Shown here piece after piece: positions 1 to 6,320 of a stretch of DNA of 6,502 nucleotides (position 1 is its first letter; each line of letters opens with the position of its first letter). The DNA is from W0P28-013 sp963658575 (GTDB lineage Bacteria > Bacteroidota > Bacteroidia > Bacteroidales > Paludibacteraceae). The notes below the pieces were generated by a model that made no database searches, had not been told where the DNA came from, and was given only the letters and a program-made list of their open reading frames with translations. Where the stretch lies: NCBI GenBank assembly GCA_963658575.1, contig CAVKQB010000079.1, forward strand, positions 1 to 6,502, written 5' to 3'. A program made the translations under genes and the position numbers.

Positions 1-66
1 TGCCATACGTCGGGTGGTTGTTCCGTTGGATGTGATTTGAACGAGCAAAATGGGTTGCAAATTTGA
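1..66 (+). other. Possible 3' tail of an upstream gene (frame uncertain)
   Basis: All three forward frames are open at the left edge. They close at 38-40, 33-35 and 64-66 (all TGA), giving tails of 12, 10 and 21 residues. The longest runs from position 1 to the TGA at 64-66. Nothing in these short tails is recognisable and I cannot choose between the frames. A gene end here would fit the promoter-like sequence and new transcription unit that follow. It is equally possible that no gene enters from the left. Confidence 0.2.
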
Positions 67-85
67 AAACTTTTTACTACATTTG
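54..85 (+). promoter_or_regulatory. Putative Bacteroidales-type promoter
   Basis: TACATTTG at 78-85 matches the Bacteroidales -7 consensus TAnnTTTG exactly. GTTG at 54-57 matches the -33 TTTG box at three of four positions, with a 20-nt spacer, inside the usual 19-21. Transcription would begin near 91-94, about 35 nt before the small reading frame at 128, and would run into the terminator ending at 315, giving a transcript of roughly 220 nt. The match is seen in the sequence. Promoter function is inferred, and short AT-rich boxes occur by chance. Confidence 0.42.
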
Positions 86-127
86 TGGCGATAAAATGAT
101 TACTCAACCCTTAAAAACTAAAATGCT

Positions 128-214
128 ATGTTTGTAATTCCCGATTATGGTTTATGGGGTATTCCTATTTTGATTATTTGCATTATCTATGCATTCAAAC
201 ACAGCGGCAAATAG
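128..214 (+). CDS. Possible 28-residue single-pass membrane peptide
   Basis: An ATG at 128 opens a 28-codon frame ending in TAG at 212-214. The peptide starts MFVIPDYGLWG, continues with a hydrophobic stretch (about residues 9-23, IPILIICIIYAF at its core), and ends in a basic tail (KHSGK). This is the pattern of a tiny one-helix membrane protein. There is no Shine-Dalgarno sequence, but the large genes here lack one too. It lies between a promoter-like sequence (54-85) and a terminator (285-315), so it could be the only product of a short transcript. It could be a phage accessory peptide, a small toxin-like peptide, or a chance frame inside a non-coding RNA. I recognise no family. The length is too short for codon statistics to help. 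Confidence 0.35.
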   Translation: MFVIPDYGLWGIPILIICIIYAFKHSGK

Positions 215-222
215 GAAGCTCT

Positions 223-281
223 TAAAGCAAACACTTGAAGTTGTGTTTGTCGGATCTTAAGATCTTTGCTTTGTTTTTTTT
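223..281 (+). promoter_or_regulatory. Attenuator-like pair of mutually exclusive hairpins
   Basis: Two stems share bases 227-231, so only one can form at a time. Stem A pairs 228-234 (CAAACAC) with 243-249 (GTGTTTG), plus a G-U pair 227/250, over an 8-nt loop. Stem B pairs 224-231 (AAAGCAAA) with 265-272 (TTTGCTTT), with a possible wobble pair 223/273, and is followed by eight T at 274-281. Stem B therefore looks like a weak, AT-rich terminator and stem A like a competing fold. The 12-bp palindrome GATCTTAAGATC (253-264) sits in the loop of stem B. The pairing is visible in the sequence; regulation is inferred. It may just be a weak first terminator before the strong one. Confidence 0.35.
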
Positions 282-284
282 GAC

Positions 285-315
285 AAAAGGGCGCATTTCG
301 GTGCGTCTTTTTTTT
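285..315 (+). terminator. Rho-independent terminator
   Basis: GGCGCA (290-295) pairs with TGCGTC (302-307) across a 6-nt loop TTTCGG. Five pairs are Watson-Crick and one is G-U. Eight T follow at 308-315, and AAAA (285-288) precedes the stem and can pair with part of the T run. This is a textbook intrinsic terminator for rightward transcription. It ends 47 nt before the tape measure start codon, so it should cut off transcripts coming from the left and close the small unit at 54-315. Confidence 0.8.
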
Positions 316-339
316 GTGTTGGTGTTCAATCTATTTTTG
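308..339 (+). promoter_or_regulatory. Candidate promoter for the tape measure gene
   Basis: TATTTTTG at 332-339 matches the Bacteroidales -7 box TAnnTTTG. With a 20-nt spacer the -33 position is TTTT (308-311), a three-of-four match to TTTG; a full TTTG at 313-316 is too close, with a 15-nt spacer. Transcription would begin about 344-348, leaving a leader of some 15-19 nt before ATG 363. The box lies in the left arm of the palindrome at 324-358, so a transcript starting here would lack that arm. A promoter is expected here because a strong terminator ends at 315. The box is T-rich and could be fortuitous. Confidence 0.35.
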
Positions 340-358
340 CGGCAAAAATGGATTGAAC
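324..358 (+). repeat. 35-nt near-perfect palindrome before the tape measure start
   Basis: The left arm GTTCAATCTATTTTTGC (324-340) and right arm GCAAAAATGGATTGAAC (342-358) are reverse complements at 16 of 17 positions around G341. In rightward RNA this gives a stem of 16 consecutive pairs (324-339 with 343-358), the single exception to Watson-Crick being a U-G wobble at 332/350, closed by a CGG loop. It ends 4 nt before ATG 363 and has no T run, so it is not a terminator. It could hide the translation start on long transcripts, or serve as an operator for a dimeric protein. The structure is directly visible; the role is inferred. Confidence 0.8.
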
Positions 359-362
359 TATT

Positions 363-3300
363 ATGGCAAATTACCAAGACAAAGTAACCATCGAGACCAC
401 CGTGAATGGCCAGCAGGCCGAAGACGAATTGAAAAAACTGCGCCAGCAAGCCATCGACCTGAAAGAGAAAATAGCCGATGTGTATAAAACGCAGGGAAAA
501 TCGGCCGCCTACGACAGTTTGAACAAAGAGTTGAACAAAACCAAACGCAACATTGTGGAGGTGCAAAAACAGATGTACGATGTGAACCGCACACTCAACA
601 ACCTTTCGAGTGCCAGCGTGCGCGACCTGCGGCGCGCTTACAACGAGCTGAACAGCGAGCTGAAAAACGGCACCATCGAACGCGGCACAAAGGCGTGGGA
701 CGAACAGCAGCAAAAGATAAAGGCCGTGCGCGAGCAGTTGGCCGCCGTAACTGCCGAACAGGAAAAGATGAACACAGGTGGCTCGATGCTCGATGGATTC
801 AACAAAATTTCGTTCGCTATCAATAGTATTGCGGAGGTATTGAGTGGAATACAAGGCAAAATGCAGCAATTTGTGGCACAAGCCGCCGAAATGGACGATG
901 CCTACAGCGATGTGCAGAAAACCACAGGCCTAACTCGCGACGAAGTGGTGGCACTGAATGACGCTTTCAAGAATATGGACACACGCACCAGCCGCGAACG
1001 CCTGAACGAACTGGCAAGCGCAGCGGGTAAATTGGGCATCACAGGCAGCGACGAGGTGCTGCAATTTGTCGAAGCCGCCAACCAAATAAACGTGGCATTA
1101 GGAGAAGATTTGGGCGAAGATGCTATCAAACAGATAGGCAAAATGGTGGGCGTGTTTGGCGAATGCACCGACGAACTGCAAGGCAAAGACCTGAAAAGGC
1201 AGATGTTATCGGTGGGCTCTGCACTCAACGAATTGGGTGCCTCTTCGAGTGCCAGCGAAGCCTACCTGGTGCAGTTTGCTGGCCGGTTGGGTGGCGTGGC
1301 ACGCCAAGCAGGTATTTCGATAGACCAGATTTTGGGGTTCGGATCTGCGCTCGACCAAGACATGCAACAGGTCGAAATGTCGGCCACCGCTTTTTCTACC
1401 ATTCTGACCAAGATGATGAGCGAGCCCGCCAAGTTTGCGCAAGCTGCAGGGCTCGATGTGCAAAAATTCACCACACTGGTAAAAACCGACACCAACGCCG
1501 CTGTGAAAGAGTTGTTGCGCTCGCTGAAAAATAGTGGCGACTTCGAGGCACTGACACCCATTTTGGCCGACCTTGGCCTGACTGGTACGCGTGCCACTGG
1601 CGTGGTTACCGCCTTGGCCAACTCTATCGACAAAATAGAAACGGCGCAAACCATCGCTAACCAAGCCATGAACGAGGGCGTGAGCATTACCAACGAATAC
1701 GATGTGAAAAATAGCAACCTGCAAGCGCAGTTGGAGAAAAACGAGAAAGCATTCAAAGACGCTGCCATAGCACTTGGCGAAAGCCTTGCCCCTGCGTTCA
1801 ATTCGGCGGCCACCGTTTCGACCACACTGATGAGCGCATTGGCCAACACTGTGCAGTGGGTGAGCCAAAACAAAGCCATCTGCATAGCACTGACTGCAGC
1901 GTGGGCGGCATACATCGCTGCTAAACAGAAAGCAATCATTGTAGAGAAAACAATGGCGGTGTGGCACAAAACCACCGCCGCACTGCAAGCTACCGCTACC
2001 GTAGCGACCAAAGCCGCAGCCGTGGCCTATTACACACTCACCGGAGCCACACAAAAGGCCGCAGCCGCACAAAAAGCCATGAAATTGGCAATGGCCAGCA
2101 CACCGTGGGGCGCAATTCTGGCAGGCGTAACTGCCATAACCGTAGGCATATACAAGTGGGTGCAAAACAGTCGCGAACTGAATACTACGCAGCGTACCAT
2201 GACCAACATAAACAAAGCTACCAACGACGGATATGCCGAACAGGCAAGCAAAGTGGATATGCTCAACAGCCGCCTGCGCAACGAAAAACTATCGCTCGAC
2301 GAACGGCGCAAGGCACTCGAAGGGTTACGCAAAATAATACCAAACTATCATGCAGAACTCACACAAGAGGGCAAGCTCATCAACGACAACAAAAACGCTA
2401 TCGACCAATACCTGAAAAGCCTCGAACAAGAAGTGCGGTTCAAAGCCGTAAAGGCCGAACTCGAAACCCTCTACGCCGAAAAGATGAAGCAAGAAAAGGT
2501 GGTGGAAGAGAAACAGACGTTGGCAACCGCCCAGCAAGAAAGGGTCGATAAGTATTCCAACATCAACCCTGCCGAAGGGCTTACCTTCGATAGTCAGACA
2601 TTGGTAGGCTACACGCTGGCTGCTGAACACGCCAATCGTGAATTGAATAAAGAGAAAGACAAATTGGCCGAAACACTGGCGGCGATAAAGAAACTCGAAG
2701 AACAGTACGCCACCGAAAGCAATAAAACCACCGCCAACACGCCCACCGCTGCACCCACCGCCAGCGGTAGCCCTACGCTCACTGCCACCACCCAAAGCAA
2801 CATACCAAGCGAGGCCGACCTGCTGAAACAGCGCACCGACGAAATAGATACCGAAATGAAACGGCGCAACGCGCTGCTCGCTACCGAATACGCCGCAGGC
2901 CTGAAAGACCGCCAACAGTACGAGCAGGACATGGCCGATGTAGAACTATGGGGCATCGACCAAAAACGCCAATTGCACGCCGAAGGCTCAAAAGAACACT
3001 ACGAACTGGATGCACAACTGCAACTGAAAACGCTCGACTTGCAAAAAAAATGCACCGCCGAAGAACTGACAGCACTCAAAGAAAAAAGCACGCAAACCAA
3101 ACAGGTGTTGCAACAGCAGTACATCAATGGCGAAATTACCGCCGAACGCTACACCGAGGCAGTAAAAACACTCGAATACGAAGAAATGGCCGCACGAGTG
3201 CAAATCTACTCCGAAGGCACGGCCGAACGCAAAGCTGCCGAGCAAGAACTCACCGACTGGCTCAACAACGACCAATTGGCACGCCGCCAAGAGTTCGAAC

Positions 3301-4418
3301 AAAAGGCCGCAGAGTTTCGCAACAACTACCTGAAAACAAGCAACGCCGAAAAGATGCAGACCGAAATGGCACTGGCCGACGAGATGCACGCACGCGGATT
3401 GCTCAAAGAGGAAGAGTATCAAAAAGCCTTAGCCGAAATAAAAGAACGCTACAACAATGGCGAAGACGATGAAAAAGACGACGACACCCAAACACCATCG
3501 GTAAACCTTGGCAGTGGTAACGATTGGGGCAACACCATGGTAAAATTCGGCGAAGCATTGGGCAATTTGAGCCAAAAAATACAAGATGGGAAAGCCGAAT
3601 GGACAGACTACGCTGGAGTGGCCGTAGCCGCACTATCGACGGTATCGACAATGATAAGTAGCGTGTCGAACTTGATGCAGGCCAACACCGACCTCGAAGT
3701 GGCCAAAGTAGAAAGCCGCTACGATGCCGAAATAAAAGCCGCCGGCAAAAACAAAAAGAAGGTGGCCAAACTCGAAGAAGAGAAAGAAACCGCCGTAAGC
3801 CGCGTGAAAGCCCAAGCCAACGAAAAAGCCTTTGGCTTGGAAATTGCGGCAGCCGTGGCACAAACAGCCGCTGCCGCCATCAGCGCATTTGCATCGGCGG
3901 CTGCCATACCAGTAGTGGGGTGGGTGATGGCACCGATAGCGGCAGCCACAGCCATTGCGGCAGGAGCGGTGCAAATCGCCACCATCAAAAAACAGCACGA
4001 AGCCAGCAAGGCCAACTACTGGACAGGCGGCTATACGCCGCACGGTGCGTGGAACCAAGAGCAGGGCACCGTGCATAGCGACGAATTTGTAGCCAACCGC
4101 TTTGCAGTGAAAAACCAGCAAATTCGTCCCGTGTTCGACTTGATAGACCAAGCACAAAAAGAGAATACCGTCGGCGCACTCACCAGTCAAGATGTGAGCC
4201 GCGTGCTCGACACAGGCGGCACCAACGCCACACAAGTACCAAGCAACGACCAAACCAACCTACAGGTGTCGGCATCGCTCACCGCCATGACCGTAGCCAC
4301 CGAACGGCTCAACCGCAAACTCGACGATGGTATAGGCGCAACTGTGGCCATTACAGGGGAAAACGGCTTCGAAAAACAATATCAGCACTATCAACGATTG
4401 ACAAAAAAACAAAAATAA
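363..4418 (+). CDS. Phage tail tape measure protein (TP901 family)
   Basis: This 1351-residue protein should occupy the tail tube lumen, set tail length and be released when DNA is injected. Residues 1-140 are charged and helical, opening with MANYQDKVTIETTVNGQQAE, a start I associate with Bacteroidetes tape measures. About residues 170-400 match the TP901 tape measure core (TIGR01760 / PhageMin_Tail type), including MDDAYSDVQKTTGL (from 177) and LASAAGKLGITG. Hydrophobic stretches lie at about 504-522, 581-601 (begins PWGAILAG) and 1157-1208 (Ala-rich). Residues 615-1070 are charged, coiled-coil-like, and contain three degenerate repeats. The C-terminus carries GGYT (1222-1225) and GTVHSDEFVANR (from about 1236), a pattern common in Bacteroidetes tape measures. 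ATG 363 is chosen because the family N-terminus starts there; no Shine-Dalgarno sequence is seen. A fully helical chain this long would span about 200 nm, an upper bound on tail length. It is complete and ends in TAA, 3 nt before the next gene. Confidence 0.93.
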   Translation: MANYQDKVTIETTVNGQQAEDELKKLRQQAIDLKEKIADVYKTQGKSAAYDSLNKELNKTKRNIVEVQKQMYDVNRTLNNLSSASVRDLRRAYNELNSELKNGTIERGTKAWDEQQQKIKAVREQLAAVTAEQEKMNTGGSMLDGFNKISFAINSIAEVLSGIQGKMQQFVAQAAEMDDAYSDVQKTTGLTRDEVVALNDAFKNMDTRTSRERLNELASAAGKLGITGSDEVLQFVEAANQINVALGEDLGEDAIKQIGKMVGVFGECTDELQGKDLKRQMLSVGSALNELGASSSASEAYLVQFAGRLGGVARQAGISIDQILGFGSALDQDMQQVEMSATAFSTILTKMMSEPAKFAQAAGLDVQKFTTLVKTDTNAAVKELLRSLKNSGDFEALTPILADLGLTGTRATGVVTALANSIDKIETAQTIANQAMNEGVSITNEYDVKNSNLQAQLEKNEKAFKDAAIALGESLAPAFNSAATVSTTLMSALANTVQWVSQNKAICIALTAAWAAYIAAKQKAIIVEKTMAVWHKTTAALQATATVATKAAAVAYYTLTGATQKAAAAQKAMKLAMASTPWGAILAGVTAITVGIYKWVQNSRELNTTQRTMTNINKATNDGYAEQASKVDMLNSRLRNEKLSLDERRKALEGLRKIIPNYHAELTQEGKLINDNKNAIDQYLKSLEQEVRFKAVKAELETLYAEKMKQEKVVEEKQTLATAQQERVDKYSNINPAEGLTFDSQTLVGYTLAAEHANRELNKEKDKLAETLAAIKKLEEQYATESNKTTANTPTAAPTASGSPTLTATTQSNIPSEADLLKQRTDEIDTEMKRRNALLATEYAAGLKDRQQYEQDMADVELWGIDQKRQLHAEGSKEHYELDAQLQLKTLDLQKKCTAEELTALKEKSTQTKQVLQQQYINGEITAERYTEAVKTLEYEEMAARVQIYSEGTAERKAAEQELTDWLNNDQLARRQEFEQKAAEFRNNYLKTSNAEKMQTEMALADEMHARGLLKEEEYQKALAEIKERYNNGEDDEKDDDTQTPSVNLGSGNDWGNTMVKFGEALGNLSQKIQDGKAEWTDYAGVAVAALSTVSTMISSVSNLMQANTDLEVAKVESRYDAEIKAAGKNKKKVAKLEEEKETAVSRVKAQANEKAFGLEIAAAVAQTAAAAISAFASAAAIPVVGWVMAPIAAATAIAAGAVQIATIKKQHEASKANYWTGGYTPHGAWNQEQGTVHSDEFVANRFAVKNQQIRPVFDLIDQAQKENTVGALTSQDVSRVLDTGGTNATQVPSNDQTNLQVSASLTAMTVATERLNRKLDDGIGATVAITGENGFEKQYQHYQRLTKKQK
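2889..3470 (+). repeat. Three degenerate repeats within the tape measure protein
   Basis: Three copies of a G-x6-Y-x7-E/K pattern occur in the helical domain: AAGLKDRQQYEQDMADVE (Gly 846), INGEITAERYTEAVKTLE (Gly 923) and ARGLLKEEEYQKALAEIK (Gly 1012). The first two copies also share a later EG(S/T)xE element (AEGSKEHYE and SEGTAERKA). Spacings are 77 and 89 residues. The DNA is diverged and only the protein pattern repeats, so this is old duplication within the tape, consistent with length change of the tail by adding or losing helical units. The third copy is truncated by an acidic linker (EDDEKDDD). Confidence 0.5.
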
Positions 4419-4421
4419 ACC

Positions 4422-6320
4422 ATGATACAACTACTCATCGACGGGAAAAAGGTCGTCATCAAAAAAGGTGTAAATCCGCAATTAAAATTTGAAAATTCCT
4501 ATTTTTCAAAAGGCAATGTTTGGAGTTACGACATAGAACTGCCGCTCGACGACTACCACAATGCTGCCATATTCGGTGCAATCGGCCGACACGATGTGCG
4601 ACAAAAACAACAGACGCATACAGCCGAACTCATTATTCCTGGCATGAACCACATCACAGGTAGCGTGGTAGTTACCAAAATAACTGAAACCAGCGTGTAT
4701 GTACAACTGACCGTTAATAACACCGCCATCGATTCCGCCGTAGCCGACCGATATATCGACTCGATATATGAACTCGGGCGCATCGACAAACAACCACGCG
4801 CTGCAAATTACCCTGTCAGCAATACCGATGGCGAAGTAATCGGCGATTATATAGTACGCGCCACAGCAAAGCACGACACAAAAAAAGTGTTTGACTATGG
4901 TGTGGAAGGCACTTTCGAGTATGAACTCGAATTTATAGGTCACCCTTTGTATTACCCATACCAGCCATATTTTTTCGATGTGGTGATGAAACTGTTGCAG
5001 GTGGCCGGTTACACTGTTGGTACTAATGCGCTCGACACCCAGATGATGCGTGCGCTCATCATTGTGCGTGCGACTACACAGAGAAACATCGCCAACCACC
5101 TGCCGCACTGGACGTTCAGCGAGTTTATCACCGAAGTAGAGCTGTTTGCTAACGTACATTTCATTTTCGACAACACTACCAAAGTCGTCGATATTGTGTC
5201 GGTGAGTGTGGCACTCACCGACAGCACCAGTACCACCAACAATGATGTCGTGGTCGTCGACGAACTGTCGGCCGAAATCGATACCGACACTGCCAGCGTC
5301 GATGCCGCCGACACCAACAGCAACAACAATATCGGCTACAACCTGCTGGGCGACTTCAGCGACAAATACGAAAAGCTGTCGGATGAAATTCTTGATGCTG
5401 CTAATATAACACCCGTCGACTCGTGGGACGAGATGAAAAAAATGCACGACGACGGTATCGACAATCAGAAACAACTGTTTTTGCTCGATGGCGACTATTA
5501 CTTGCCACAACCAAACTACTACCCATTCAAGTGTAACCGCCTGCACGACATCAAAACAAACGACGATGCCGACGTGCAGCTGCTGCGCATCACGCCTGTG
5601 GCTTTCACCGAACATACTTTCGATATTTACGATTGCACCGGATCTGAAGCAATAAAACGAGGCGAGACCCAGCAATTTCGCATAATGGTGAGCGAAGGGC
5701 GCTCCCCATCGAGAGTGATCGATTCGTATTTAGTCAATACAATCACAGGCAACGAAGATGATGATTATCAAGATGAAGGAAGTTATCACGACGTGATGCG
5801 CGTAGCGTTTGTCGACGAACTGAAATTCCCAATATACATGGAATTTGATTCTTTCTACCCCGAAGAGGTGCCATTTGAATTTGGTATGGATGAAAAATAT
5901 GAAGGCTTCATATATAGGGCTAAACTGTTTGTGAACACACCATACACTATGCCTGGATTTATGCGATACGACTTGGATAACTATATCGACTCCGCTACGC
6001 GCTTCTACTTCGAAAAACATTCGCGTGGCGACGAAGACACAGAATACGAACCATATGAAAGGGCTATCGACAACCGCCCCTATACGCTTGAACTAACTGG
6101 GCGTAGCGCGGCTGGCAACGGCACCAGTCTAAGTATCAAACGCCTGCTGCCCGACATGACCATCGAATACACCAAGCGCATTATTGCCCACTCATTGCCC
6201 GACGTGAACAAAATTTTTCAGATTCGCGGCAAACGGTTCATCTGTAAGTCGCTCACGGTCGAAATCAACGAAGAGGGTATTGTGCCACTCATGGAGGGTA
6301 CATTCTACATGTACGATTAG
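4422..6320 (+). CDS. Probable tail hub/baseplate-type structural protein, family uncertain
   Basis: This 632-residue protein has no signal peptide or membrane helix. It begins MIQLLIDGKKVVIKK and carries WSYDIELPLDDYHNAAIFG (residues 34-52), a motif I associate with a conserved Bacteroidetes phage protein encoded after the tape measure. A helical piece (FFDVVMKLLQVAGY, about 184-197) followed by PHWTFSEFITEVELFANVHF (from 228) resembles the layout of tail hub proteins (gp27 / Tal-like), where a short helix-rich part sits within beta-rich domains; this is a resemblance, not a proven match. Residues 280-303 form an acidic Asp/Thr/Ser/Asn-rich linker, after which the sequence becomes beta-rich, aromatic and acidic to the C-terminus (LMEGTFYMYD). 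The gene order, directly after the tape measure and 3 nt from its stop, supports a distal tail or baseplate role and translational coupling. No catalytic motif is seen. No Shine-Dalgarno sequence is present; the start follows an A-rich stretch. Coding is certain; function is moderately supported. Confidence 0.85.
   Translation: MIQLLIDGKKVVIKKGVNPQLKFENSYFSKGNVWSYDIELPLDDYHNAAIFGAIGRHDVRQKQQTHTAELIIPGMNHITGSVVVTKITETSVYVQLTVNNTAIDSAVADRYIDSIYELGRIDKQPRAANYPVSNTDGEVIGDYIVRATAKHDTKKVFDYGVEGTFEYELEFIGHPLYYPYQPYFFDVVMKLLQVAGYTVGTNALDTQMMRALIIVRATTQRNIANHLPHWTFSEFITEVELFANVHFIFDNTTKVVDIVSVSVALTDSTSTTNNDVVVVDELSAEIDTDTASVDAADTNSNNNIGYNLLGDFSDKYEKLSDEILDAANITPVDSWDEMKKMHDDGIDNQKQLFLLDGDYYLPQPNYYPFKCNRLHDIKTNDDADVQLLRITPVAFTEHTFDIYDCTGSEAIKRGETQQFRIMVSEGRSPSRVIDSYLVNTITGNEDDDYQDEGSYHDVMRVAFVDELKFPIYMEFDSFYPEEVPFEFGMDEKYEGFIYRAKLFVNTPYTMPGFMRYDLDNYIDSATRFYFEKHSRGDEDTEYEPYERAIDNRPYTLELTGRSAAGNGTSLSIKRLLPDMTIEYTKRIIAHSLPDVNKIFQIRGKRFICKSLTVEINEEGIVPLMEGTFYMYD

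Noticed and set aside
96..137. 13-codon frame overlapping the start of the 28-codon peptide
   Set aside because: It is too short to support and ends within the other frame. A leader-peptide role has no positive evidence.
324..358. Palindrome read as a second rho-independent terminator
   Set aside because: There is no T run after the right arm (TATTATGG follows) and it abuts a start codon.
1..362. Tail assembly chaperone pair with programmed frameshift, often found before tape measure genes
   Set aside because: No frame of suitable length and no slippery sequence with overlapping frames is present; the region is mainly non-coding.
222..881. Antisense frame of 219 codons covering the leader and the tape measure 5' end
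   Set aside because: It would run through the terminator and palindrome, and most of it is opposite the conserved tape measure N-terminus.
1206..2165. Antisense frames of up to 319 codons opposite the tape measure gene
   Set aside because: The composition (Cys, His, Gly-rich) mirrors the Ala/Gln-rich sense strand; the sense product matches a known family, so these are shadows.
4506..5675. Long antisense frame of 389 codons opposite the second tail gene
   Set aside because: It lies entirely opposite a well-supported coding gene and is rich in His, Val and Phe as expected for a complement shadow. No recognisable domain is seen.
6318..6320. TAG reassigned to glutamine, as in some gut phages
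   Set aside because: TAG does not occur in frame within the nearly 2000 codons of the two large genes, which would be odd if it were a sense codon in this phage.
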